From positions 372,001-436,000 of the forward strand of contig CAYPNP010000001.1 in assembly GCA_964412195.1 (NCBI GenBank): a stretch of 64,000 bases of DNA, given 5' to 3'. Shown piece by piece: positions 36,413 through 43,972 of this stretch; position 1 is the stretch's first letter; each line of letters opens with the position of its first letter. The DNA comes from CAYPNP01 sp964412195 (lineage in GTDB: Bacteria; Acidobacteriota; JAAYUB01). Under the pieces are notes generated by a model. The model had not been told where the DNA came from and did not search any database. It saw nothing but the letters and a program-made list of their open reading frames with translations. The translations under genes were made by a program, and so were the position numbers.

Positions 36413-36679
36413 CAATTGCGGATTGCGGATTGCGGATTTCCAATCTCAATCCGCAATCAGAAACCACGAACCACACGAACCACACGAACTGGTTCCGATC
36501 CGCAAACCATCCGATCCGCCAGGAAATTCAACGCAGATCGACGCTGCTCTATTATGATCCGTTATGATCCAATCCAAGGTCAGATCATAATCAATCATAA
36601 TCCATCTGCGTGGATCTGCGTTGAATTCCCTGGATCGCGGGTTCCAAATCCGCAATCCGCAATTCGCAATCCGCAATTG
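36413..36679. repeat. Triple-shell nested palindromic element
   Basis: Outer arms: ATTGCGG words at 36413-36436 and inverse CCGCAAT words at 36648-36679. Middle arms: AATTCAACGCAGATCGACGC (36525-36544) and its inverse at 36608-36627, 19 of 20 matching. Inner arms: TTATGATCC words (36551-36570) and inverse (36582-36601). ACCACACGAA words lie at 36470-36490. It fills the gap between two plus-strand genes. Confidence 0.85.
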
Positions 36680-36748
36680 AATATCCCGCCGAAAACGCAG
36701 ATCGGTGAGATAGAATAAATCCAGCTCACGGCCAGGAGGGGTGAGGTT

Positions 36749-38035
36749 ATGGCCCATGCGACGGCACGAGGGGGGTACCGGCAGCTGGTGGAGCGGCTCA
36801 ACCGCTTCCCCCAGGGGGCGCCGCCGGGCGAGCTGCTGTTCCGGATTCTCCAGACCCTGATGAAGGAGGACGAGGCCGGCCTGGTGGCCCGGCTGCCCAT
36901 CCGGCCCTTCTCCGTGAAGACCGCCGCCAAGGTCTGGCGGAAGCCGGAGGCGGAGGCCCGGAACCTCCTGGACAATCTGGCCGATCGCGGCCTGCTTTTG
37001 GATGTGGGCCGAGACGGCGACGATCCGGGGGGAACCTGCTATGTGCTGCCGCCGCCCATGGCCGGTTTCTTCGAGTTCTCGCTGATGCGGACCCGCGCCG
37101 ACGTGGACCAGAAGGCGCTGTCCGAGCTCTTCTACCAGTACCTCAACGTCGAGGAGGACTTCGTCCGCGAGCTGTTCACCCGCGGCGAGACCCAGCTCGG
37201 CCGCGTCTTCGTCCACGAAGGGGAGCTGCCGGCCGGCGAGGACCTGCACGTGCTGGACCACGAGCGCGCCAGCGAGGTGGTCCGCACGGCCTCGCACATC
37301 GGCGTGGGCCGGTGCTACTGCCGGCACAAGATGGAGCACCTGGGCCGCGCCTGCGACGCGCCGCAGGACATCTGCATGACCTTCAACAGCACGGCCGGCT
37401 CGCTGATCCGGCACGGGATCGCCCGGCGCGTGGACGCCGCCGAGGGCCTTGAGCTGCTGGCGGCGGCGCGGGAGCGCCTCCTGGTGCAGTTCGGCGAGAA
37501 CGTCCGCGAGCGGGTCAACTTCATCTGCCACTGCTGCGGCTGCTGCTGCGAGGCCATGATTGCCGCCCGCCGCTTCGGCTTCCTCAAGCCCGTCCACCCG
37601 GCCAACTACCTGCCGGAGGTGGACGGCGAGGCCTGCACCGGCTGCGGGAAATGCGCCGGGGCCTGCCCGGTGGAGGCCATGGGGCTGGTGTCGGCCAACG
37701 ACCCGCGCCGGCCGAACCGGCGCAAGGCCCGCCTGGAGGCCGATGCCTGTCTGGGGTGCGGCGTGTGCGCCCGGGCCTGCGCGGCGGGGGCGATCCGGCT
37801 GCGTCCCCGGCCGCGGCCTGTGATCACGCCGCTCAACTCCGCCCACCGGGTGGTCCTGATGGCCATCGAGCGGGGCCAGCTGCAGAACCTCGTGTTTGAC
37901 CAGCAGGCGCTGTGGAGCCACCGGGCCATGGCCGCCATCCTGGGGGTCATCCTGCGCCTGCCTCCGATCAAGCAGGGCCTGGCCAGCCGACAGATGAAAT
38001 CCCGCTACCTGGAACGCCTCTTGGCTAATCACTGA
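36749..38035 (+). CDS. Iron-sulfur protein with two 4Fe-4S motifs and a Cys-cluster
   Basis: 428 aa. The N-terminal 150 residues are helical with a winged-helix-like segment (VKTAAKVWRKPEAEARNLLD). A central Cys set (RCYCRHKMEHLGRAC, then FICHCCGCCCEAM) is followed by two ferredoxin motifs, ACTGCGKCAGACP and ACLGCGVCARAC. It is a member of a widespread family of 4Fe-4S proteins seen in anaerobes; the CHCCGCCC stretch probably holds another cluster. It acts as a cytoplasmic electron-transfer protein, partner unknown. A strong AGGAGG site precedes the ATG. It is not next to the hydrogenase operon. Confidence 0.8.
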   Translation: MAHATARGGYRQLVERLNRFPQGAPPGELLFRILQTLMKEDEAGLVARLPIRPFSVKTAAKVWRKPEAEARNLLDNLADRGLLLDVGRDGDDPGGTCYVLPPPMAGFFEFSLMRTRADVDQKALSELFYQYLNVEEDFVRELFTRGETQLGRVFVHEGELPAGEDLHVLDHERASEVVRTASHIGVGRCYCRHKMEHLGRACDAPQDICMTFNSTAGSLIRHGIARRVDAAEGLELLAAARERLLVQFGENVRERVNFICHCCGCCCEAMIAARRFGFLKPVHPANYLPEVDGEACTGCGKCAGACPVEAMGLVSANDPRRPNRRKARLEADACLGCGVCARACAAGAIRLRPRPRPVITPLNSAHRVVLMAIERGQLQNLVFDQQALWSHRAMAAILGVILRLPPIKQGLASRQMKSRYLERLLANH

Positions 38036-38232
38036 GGAGGTTGTGTCGCGACTGGGGAGGCCCGCAGGGCCGGCCGTTGACAGCCCAGGGTGAGCGCAGC
38101 GAGCCCAGAAATGTGACAAAGCCTGGCACCATTTCATTCAATGTGCCTAGCTCGTCAGCAGGGGTATTCAGGCTGCGGGAAATTCCAAGTTCTATGCGAT
38201 AGACTGTTCACCATACGGAAACTCTATCACTC
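38036..38232. other. Intergenic stretch with a GCGCAGCGAGC phrase
   Basis: GC content drops from left to right. The segment 38075-38135 (GACAGCCCAGGGTGAGC..., then GTGACAAAGCCTGGCACC) looks like a dispersed intergenic repeat phrase, but no second copy is in the window. No gene is seen. Confidence 0.4.
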
Positions 38233-39264
38233 TCATTTTCTCTTGGCAAACTTCTTAAAGCCACCTAGTTCAATCCATGTAGCTCCACCGTCTTCGCTTT
38301 TATAGATGCCGCTTGAAGTTCCAGCATAGATAATGAGGGAGTTGTCTGGGACAATACTGATTGCGTTGACTGTCAGATTGGAAAGTCCCTCATTACTAGG
38401 GTGCCAATTCTCTCCTCCATCACTACTTATAAAAACACCCTTGAGTTGCGTCCCAACGTAGAGTAGGCCACTCTGCCTGGGATTCATGGTGATACAGGTT
38501 ACATTTTCACCCGTCAGTCCCGAATTAGTCTCCTTCCACGTAAGACCACTATCAGTCGATCTGAAAATTCCTGAACCATTTGTTACAGCAAAGACAGTAT
38601 TTGAACAGAAGGGATCGATGGCTATCGACTGTATAGTCTGCAGTTCAAGACCGGAAGGAACCCAATTTCTTCCCCGATCAGCACTTCGAAAAATTCCACG
38701 ATGCGTTCCTGCATACATAGTTACAGGATTGCCTTGATCAATCGCGATTGCATACACGATTCCACTCATCTGCACTCGATCCCAACGATTTACGCTTACT
38801 TGATACATGAGTAGCCTGTGATAGGTTCCTGCATAGAGAGTCTCGGGGCAAGGCCCGTTTAAGACAAGTGTCCATATCTCGTCAGTGAGCCCAGTATCCA
38901 CTCGAGTCCAGTGTTTCCCTCCGTCCTTGCTGGTGTATAAATGATAACTCGCTGCATACAAAATGGATGGATTCGTAGGATTGATCGCAAGTGCATGAAT
39001 TTCTGGAATCTCTATGCCCTTGCTTCTATCCGACCAGCTTTTCCCACCATCGGTGCTCTTGCAAATGCCGAGATTCGTTCCTGCGTATATTATTGAGGGT
39101 GTTTTAGGATCTAGTACGATTTGCCTGACCACCTCTTTTCGTAATTCATAGGTGTATTCTGACGTTCCTTTGATTTCGGTAAAGCCGAACAGAAAAGAGA
39201 TTACGAGGGTGTATGTCAAGATAAAACACTGCGGATAGCTATAAGCTTCACCCTGTTGAGTCAT
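38233..39264 (-). CDS. Low-GC Asp-box (BNR) beta-propeller protein
   Basis: 343 aa. A hydrophobic N-terminal segment (CFILTYTLVISFLFGFTEI) suggests a signal peptide or anchor. The rest is six to seven Asp-box repeats of the sortilin/BNR type: KSTDGGKSWSD, TSKDGGKHWTR, RSADRGRNWVP, RSTDSGLTWKE, ISSDGGENWHP, KSEDGGATWIE, each with a preceding IYAGT-like strand. It is probably an exported propeller that binds glycans or proteins; no enzyme site is seen. Base composition (about 43% GC) and codon use differ sharply from neighbours at about 68%, which points to recent transfer. Repeat elements flank it on both sides. Confidence 0.85.
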   Translation of the reverse strand: MTQQGEAYSYPQCFILTYTLVISFLFGFTEIKGTSEYTYELRKEVVRQIVLDPKTPSIIYAGTNLGICKSTDGGKSWSDRSKGIEIPEIHALAINPTNPSILYAASYHLYTSKDGGKHWTRVDTGLTDEIWTLVLNGPCPETLYAGTYHRLLMYQVSVNRWDRVQMSGIVYAIAIDQGNPVTMYAGTHRGIFRSADRGRNWVPSGLELQTIQSIAIDPFCSNTVFAVTNGSGIFRSTDSGLTWKETNSGLTGENVTCITMNPRQSGLLYVGTQLKGVFISSDGGENWHPSNEGLSNLTVNAISIVPDNSLIIYAGTSSGIYKSEDGGATWIELGGFKKFAKRK

Positions 39265-39410
39265 CTTCTATTCCTCCCGCTAAATCAGATCGATGAAATA
39301 CAAAAATTTGTTGTCACGGAATTCAACTGAATTATAGATGAGCGAACGCCCATTGGGTATCCTCATCACTATTTCATTCATTGCCACCACTTCATTCCGA
39401 TTTTGGGATT

Positions 39411-39688
39411 GCAGCCCGGAGGGCGCCCTAAAATAGCCCCAGGCGTCAGCCTGGGGTGGGGCGCGAAAACCCCGTGTGTTCTGTGTCTCCTCCCTGAGCC
39501 CGCTTGGGGGCGACATACCCGGCCCCATCCGGCTCCACTTCTCTTGACCGGCAAATATACAATGAGGTTGATTCGTGTTCTTATGCCGCCCCGGTACGGG
39601 GCTCGGAGCAGGTAGAACCGCAACTCTCCCTACACTTCGCACTCCCCATGCTAGCGCATGGGGCTATTTTAGGGCGCCCTTCGGGCTG
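39411..39688. repeat. REP-like pair: inverted 29-bp arms each with a compensated hairpin
   Basis: Left arm 39411-39440 and inverse right arm 39660-39688 match at 28 of 29 positions. Next to each arm is a perfect 8-bp hairpin: CCCCAGGC-GTCA-GCCTGGGG (39437-39456) and CCCCATGC-TAGC-GCATGGGG (39644-39663). The stems differ in sequence but both stay fully paired. No transposase gene lies between or near them. The whole 39265-39867 gap has no other feature. Confidence 0.85.
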
Positions 39689-39867
39689 ACGCCGCCAGTG
39701 TAATCCACACGTGGCCGGGAGAGGCGACATAGCTTCTAAGACATCCGGGGCGCTGGCCATCCACGCCGCACCCCCTTGGCAAGCCTGGACGCATCGCTTA
39801 CAATAAAGGTACGTCCGATCCCGACTCCCGAAGAGCAGATGGGCGATTTCCATTCCGGAGGATGGGC

Positions 39868-40665
39868 ATGACCGGTGAGCACCGTACCCGAATGCCGCGC
39901 ATCCTGTCGATCCCGTTCGGCGTGCTTCTGGCGCTGGCCGCCGTCGCCTGGGCGCAGGAGCCGCCCGTCCCGCCGGCGGCTGGAGCGCCGGAAGCCGTCC
40001 CCGCAGCCGTCACCGAGGGACTGGTGCTGCACCTGGCGCCGGACCCGGCAGGCGCCGCCGGGCTTGTCGACAACGGCCCCAACGCGATCCGCTCGGTGCC
40101 CCACGGCGAGCTGCGCCGGGCCGAGCTGGCGGGCCGGCCGGCGATTGAGTTTGACGGCCAGACGGGCTGGATCGAGCTGGAGCCCTCGCCGTGGCTGGAC
40201 CGGCGCGGCGACCTGACCGTGGAGGTCCTGGCCGCGGTGCCGGCGGACGCGGCGGCGGGCGGGTTCTTCATGATGGTCTGGCGCGGGGACGAGCGGGGCG
40301 GGTGCGATCCGTACAGCTTCGGATTCACCGGCGGCCAGCTCGTCTTCCGGCGGGACATCCCCAAGATCATCCAGGTGACCTGGCCGGTCCAGGGCCTGGA
40401 TTTCAGCCGGCCCCACGTCTTCGCCGGCGTCCACCGGTCGTACGAGGAGATCCTGGAGCTGTGGGTGGACGGCCGGAAGGTGGGGCACGGCAAGATCAAG
40501 GGAAACTTCAAGTACGACTCCGCCGGCATGCGCACCCAGGTCGGAGCGATGGACAGCGGGCGCAGCCAGTTTTTCCGCGGCGCGATCGGACAGGTCAAGA
40601 TCTTCCGGCGGCCGCTCGCGCCGGAGGAACTCGTCGCCGACGCCGCCGCCCTCCTTGGTCCATGA
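39868..40665 (+). CDS. Secreted LamG/concanavalin-like protein
   Basis: 265 aa from ATG 39868 (GGAGG 6 nt upstream; ATGs at 39862 and 39892 are alternatives). A signal peptide (FGVLLALAAVAWAQ) is followed by a jelly-roll lectin/glucanase-like domain: IEFDGQTGWIELEPSPWLD, DLTVEVLAAVP, GFFMMVWRGDERGG, VDGRKVGHGKIKG, FFRGAIGQVKIFRRPLAPEE. The last motif is the classic end of LamG_3 domains. It is probably a periplasmic or surface carbohydrate- or protein-binding protein. It stands alone, convergent with the radical SAM operon. Confidence 0.82.
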   Translation: MTGEHRTRMPRILSIPFGVLLALAAVAWAQEPPVPPAAGAPEAVPAAVTEGLVLHLAPDPAGAAGLVDNGPNAIRSVPHGELRRAELAGRPAIEFDGQTGWIELEPSPWLDRRGDLTVEVLAAVPADAAAGGFFMMVWRGDERGGCDPYSFGFTGGQLVFRRDIPKIIQVTWPVQGLDFSRPHVFAGVHRSYEEILELWVDGRKVGHGKIKGNFKYDSAGMRTQVGAMDSGRSQFFRGAIGQVKIFRRPLAPEELVADAAALLGP

Positions 40666-40676
40666 AACAAAGATTT

Positions 40677-40878
40677 CACCGCAAAGGCGCAAAGGACGCA
40701 AAGGCAATCATATCAATAGGCTTAACAGCCGAACGTTGAATGTTGAACTCTGAACGCTGAACGGGAATCCCAATCCGGAATCCTGGGATTGCCGTTCAAA
40801 GTTCGGCGTTCAACATTCAACGTTTGGTTTTAAACCCGTTTTACGGATTGCCTTTGCGTCCTTTGCGCCTTTGCGGTG
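40677..40878. repeat. Nested palindromic element 2 (perfect 32-bp outer arms)
   Basis: Outer arms 40677-40708 and 40847-40878 are exact reverse complements over 32 bp and consist of CGCAAAGG words. Inner arms carry GAACGTTGAA/CTGAACGC words (40729-40764) and the inverse (40792-40824). It fills the gap between two convergent genes, 4 bp before the radical SAM stop. Same two shells, same order as 29066-29258. Confidence 0.92.
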
Positions 40879-40882
40879 GATG

Positions 40883-41908
40883 TTATGAATTTTCGGACAG
40901 CGCACGGGACTGGACGCGGCTCACCCGGCAGAGATAGTCCGATATCTCCGTGAAGCTCCCGCCGGTGAGCGCTGACAGGGCGGGGCAGCGCCGGCAGTGG
41001 GGCTCGTCCGGGCACCCCGCGCAGCGCGTCCATTCGCGCCGGGTCAGCCGCCGGAAGTTCTCCAGGACGGGCGAGTCGCGCCAGATCTCCCCGAAGCTCC
41101 GCTCCGTCAGGTCCCCGGCGCACTCGGGGTGGTAGGGGCAGGCGAACACCCGGCCGTCGGGGGCGATGGCGGCGAACCGGATGCCGGCGGCGCAGAGGGG
41201 ATCGTCGGGTCCGGTGGCGCCCGGCACCGGCGGCGGGAGGTACGGCCGGCACAGGCGCAGGGCTTCGGCCAGCTCGGCCTCGCCGAGGTCCTCCGGGTGG
41301 CCGCCGGGATTCGGGCAGTCGGGGAAGAGGGCGAATTCCGGCTTGAAGGGCACCCCCAGCGAGGCGGCGAGTTCGAAGCAGGCCGGCAGCGACCGCCAGG
41401 TGGAGCGCAGCACGGGGGCCTTGAGCGACAGAGGCACGCCCAGCTCCCGCAACAGCTCCAGGTTCCGGAGGAGGCGCCCGAAGCTGCCGGGAACCCCGGT
41501 CACCGCTTCGTACACCTCCGGGTCCGCGCCGTACAGGCTGACCTGCACCATGGCCACGCCGCTGCCGGCGAGGCGGCGGACGCCCTCGTCCTCCAGGGGA
41601 TGGGTGCTCGTCAAAACGGTCACGAAAAACCCTTGCCGGACGGCCGCGGCGAGGATCTCGAAGAAGTCGGCCCGCGCCAGGGGCTCCCCGCCCGAGAGGG
41701 ACAGGAACAGGGTGCCGGCCTCCGAAAGCTGGCCGAAGATCCCACTCCAGCGCGCCGTGGAGAGTTCGCGCCCCGCGTCGGCCCGCGGCCAGAAGTGACA
41801 GTGGACGCAGCGGTTCGGGCAGCGCCAGGTGAGTTCCGCGAGAACAGTCAGAGGGATGTGGTCCCGCTCGGCCGCCGCCATCATCGCGGCGTATTGCTCC
41901 CCGCCCAT
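40883..41908 (-). CDS. Radical SAM/SPASM enzyme of a PqqD-linked RiPP operon
   Basis: 341 aa. CPNRCVHC (CxxxCxxC) binds the SAM cluster, and LSLSGGEPLARADF is the GGEP motif. The C-terminal SPASM-like region has Cys at CAAG, ACPYHPEC and RCAGCPDEPHCRRC. This is the third gene of a compact operon after a PqqD-like protein and an HPr-kinase-like protein; its ATG is 1 bp past the preceding stop (TGAGATG). Enzymes in this setting modify a peptide presented by the PqqD-type recognition domain. The reaction type (thioether, C-C or other crosslink, epimerization) cannot be deduced here. Confidence 0.88.
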   Translation of the reverse strand: MGGEQYAAMMAAAERDHIPLTVLAELTWRCPNRCVHCHFWPRADAGRELSTARWSGIFGQLSEAGTLFLSLSGGEPLARADFFEILAAAVRQGFFVTVLTSTHPLEDEGVRRLAGSGVAMVQVSLYGADPEVYEAVTGVPGSFGRLLRNLELLRELGVPLSLKAPVLRSTWRSLPACFELAASLGVPFKPEFALFPDCPNPGGHPEDLGEAELAEALRLCRPYLPPPVPGATGPDDPLCAAGIRFAAIAPDGRVFACPYHPECAGDLTERSFGEIWRDSPVLENFRRLTRREWTRCAGCPDEPHCRRCPALSALTGGSFTEISDYLCRVSRVQSRALSENS

Positions 41909-41909
41909 C

Positions 41910-42713
41910 TCAGGTACTCTCCCCGCCGATCGAGTCCAGGAAGCGCCGGCTCAGGGTGAAGCGGAGCCGGTACGCCGGGCACCGCGCCACCAGCTCGGCG
42001 ACCAGGCCGAAGGCGCGGCCCATGGCGGTGTCGTCGAACCCGCCGGTGACGGTCTGCCCCAGCAGTCGGCGGGCCGCCTCCGCCGCGCTCAGCGGGACGA
42101 GGCCGTCGTCCGGGGCCTGCTCCAGCCAGTACAGCCCCGCCAGCGGCAGGGTCCGGTTATCGGAACTCAGGCCCAGCGGGGTGCCGGCGATCCAGATCTC
42201 CCGGTCCGCTCCCAGGCCCACGGCGCAGAGTTCGTCGCTCAGGACCGGCCAACCGGCCAGGCCGGCGACCGTGCTCTTGCCCGCGCCGGAGGGGCCGGCG
42301 AACAGGAGGCCGCCGGCGGGCCCCGCGAGCCCGCAGCCGTGGACGAGCAGCGCGTCCGATTCCAGCAGCGCGTGGACGAGGATCACCTGGAGCGGCACGC
42401 GGTAGAAGCGGGTCCCCGGGCTCTGCCGGAAGACCCCGCTTCCCGCCCTCCAGTCCAGGCACCCCTCGTAGTGGGGCGAGCGGAGCCAGACCCGCTCCCC
42501 CTCGAGCCGGATGGGGACAGGCGCCTCCTCCGCACGCGGGGCCGGCGGCAGGTCGTCTGTGACCGTGAGCTCGAAGGCGGCGCGGACGCCGGCTGCTTCG
42601 GAGGGCACCCGGTACAGGGCCATGGGCGCGTCCAGCAGGTCCTCGCGGATCCGGAGGCGCAGGGGCACTTGGCTGATGATCAGGGAGACGGGGGTGAGTG
42701 GGTGGCCGGTCAT
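41910..42713 (-). CDS. HPr kinase/phosphorylase-like ATPase in the RiPP operon
   Basis: 267 aa from ATG 42713. The C-terminal half carries a P-loop FAGPSGAGKSTVAGLAG followed by WPVLSDELCAVG, the HprK-like pattern (Walker A plus LSDE/D). ALLVHGCGLAG precedes it, as in HprK-related kinases of RiPP clusters. The N-terminal part is a separate, beta-rich domain. It may phosphorylate a peptide or a cofactor. The gene sits 20 bp after the PqqD-like gene and 1 bp before the radical SAM gene. The start is uncertain because the ribosome site is weak. Confidence 0.8.
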   Translation of the reverse strand: MTGHPLTPVSLIISQVPLRLRIREDLLDAPMALYRVPSEAAGVRAAFELTVTDDLPPAPRAEEAPVPIRLEGERVWLRSPHYEGCLDWRAGSGVFRQSPGTRFYRVPLQVILVHALLESDALLVHGCGLAGPAGGLLFAGPSGAGKSTVAGLAGWPVLSDELCAVGLGADREIWIAGTPLGLSSDNRTLPLAGLYWLEQAPDDGLVPLSAAEAARRLLGQTVTGGFDDTAMGRAFGLVAELVARCPAYRLRFTLSRRFLDSIGGEST

Positions 42714-42732
42714 TCCGGACCGCGCCCGGCCC

Positions 42733-43095
42733 CTAGGAAGAGGGGGACGGTTCGCACGGACCGCCCGCGCCAGCGACTCTTCCGCAGGAGGCCGTGTAGG
42801 CCAGGGGGCGGAAGGCTTCCACCCAGGCGACCTCGGCCGGGAGAGGGCCGGACGGCGAGGGTGGCTGGGCCGGGGACTCGGGCTCCAGCAGGCCCTGCTC
42901 CTGGAGGAACAGGACAAAACCGGCCCATTCGGGCGTCGATTCCGCCGGAGGGCGGCCGCTGGCCAGGGCTTCCCACCAGGCGTACCCGGCGCCGGTCAGG
43001 CCGATCATGACCTCGCGGCGGGGGTGGATGAGAATGCCCTGATCCTGGAACTTCCGCCAGGCGATCCCTTGGACGGGTTTTAGGGTTTCCGGCAT
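42733..43095 (-). CDS. PqqD family protein with a Cys-containing C-terminal tail
   Basis: 120 aa. Residues 1-75 are a PqqD-like RiPP recognition fold (IAWRKFQDQGILIHPRREVM, LTGAGYAWWEAL, FVLFLQEQGLL). A Pro/Ser linker (about 73-86) then leads to a tail VEAFRPLAYTASCGRVAGAG ending GGPCEPSPSS. The only two cysteines of the protein (Cys104 and Cys114) are in this tail, set in Gly/Ala-rich sequence, which looks like a core peptide attached to its own recognition domain. There is no separate precursor ORF nearby. Start ATG 43095 has AAGGAGGAG 8 nt upstream, and a strong promoter lies at 43130-43159. Confidence 0.82.
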   Translation of the reverse strand: MPETLKPVQGIAWRKFQDQGILIHPRREVMIGLTGAGYAWWEALASGRPPAESTPEWAGFVLFLQEQGLLEPESPAQPPSPSGPLPAEVAWVEAFRPLAYTASCGRVAGAGGPCEPSPSS

Positions 43096-43129
43096 GGCTG
43101 TCGCTCCTCCTTCGGAATCGGCCGGATGG

Positions 43130-43159
43130 ACTATACCAGAAGAAAAGGACGGCTGTCAA
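43130..43159 (-). promoter_or_regulatory. Promoter of the PqqD/HPrK-like/radical SAM operon
   Basis: Minus strand: -35 TTGACA (43154-43159), 18-bp spacer, -10 TATAGT (43130-43135), followed 35 bp later by the pqqD-like ATG. One of the best sigma-70-like matches in the window. Confidence 0.85.
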
Positions 43160-43231
43160 TCGCCGGCACATTTAAGACGTTGGTTTTCAATGGGATAGTG
43201 TTGCGAAAATGTGTCTGGCCGGCGCGGCCGC

Positions 43232-43966
43232 TCAGGCCGGCCCGGGACCGTCCGCCCGCCGGGCGCGCACCACGTAGCCCAGGGTGAATTCCTTTTGCCG
43301 GTCCAGGCCGTCGACGGCGCCCAGGAACAGGGGCAGCAGGAACCCCAGCCAGGGGGCCAGCAGCACGAAGAGGACCCAGCGCCAGGAGCCCTGGAAGAAG
43401 GCGAGGGCGTTGACGCAGCGGCGGGCCATCAGCACAAAGAAGCCGCCCAGCGGGTCGCACCGCTCGATTTCGAAGCCGGCCGACCCCAGCAGCTGGGCGA
43501 GGCCGTGCCGGGTGAAGCGGAAATAGTCGTGGGGGGCTTGGTGGACTTCCCACAGCAGGGGCGCCACCAGCAGCAGCTCCCCGCCCGGCTTCAGGACCCG
43601 GGCCAGCTCGGCCAGCGCCTCGGCGGGCCGGGCGAGGTGCTCCAGAGTCACGACGGAGATCGCCGCGTCAAAGCGGCCGCTGCCCAGCGCCAGGCGGTGC
43701 AGATCGCCCGCCACGTCCACGCGGGAGTAATCCCAGCGGGCGTCGCCCACCCGGCGGTCGTAGCCGACGAAGCGGCAGTGGGAGAACCGCTCCCGGAAGC
43801 GGTTCTCCCCGCAGCCGGCATCCAGCACCACCGCGCCCGCCGGGCGGGCCGCGCCGAAGTCCCGCACGGCGTCGGCGATGCGGGCCTCCACCGGGTCGAG
43901 GCGGCGCACCACCCCGGCGGGCAACACCCGCCGGGCCAGTGACTTGACGCGGGAATCCAGCTCCAT
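43232..43966 (-). CDS. Class I SAM-dependent methyltransferase (UbiE/Methyltransf_11 type)
   Basis: 244 aa. Motif I VVLDAGCGENRFRERF binds SAM; the post-motif pair FDAAISVVTLEHLARP and LKPGGELLLVAPLLWEVHQ fits the Methyltransf_11 family. The C-terminal 60 residues are hydrophobic (WVLFVLLAPWLGFLLPLFLGA), so it may be membrane associated. Substrate unknown; similar proteins occur in envelope glycan or lipid pathways. It lies 6 bp after the signal peptidase gene, probably in the same transcript. Confidence 0.82.
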   Translation of the reverse strand: MELDSRVKSLARRVLPAGVVRRLDPVEARIADAVRDFGAARPAGAVVLDAGCGENRFRERFSHCRFVGYDRRVGDARWDYSRVDVAGDLHRLALGSGRFDAAISVVTLEHLARPAEALAELARVLKPGGELLLVAPLLWEVHQAPHDYFRFTRHGLAQLLGSAGFEIERCDPLGGFFVLMARRCVNALAFFQGSWRWVLFVLLAPWLGFLLPLFLGAVDGLDRQKEFTLGYVVRARRADGPGPA

Positions 43967-43972
43967 GGCGGA

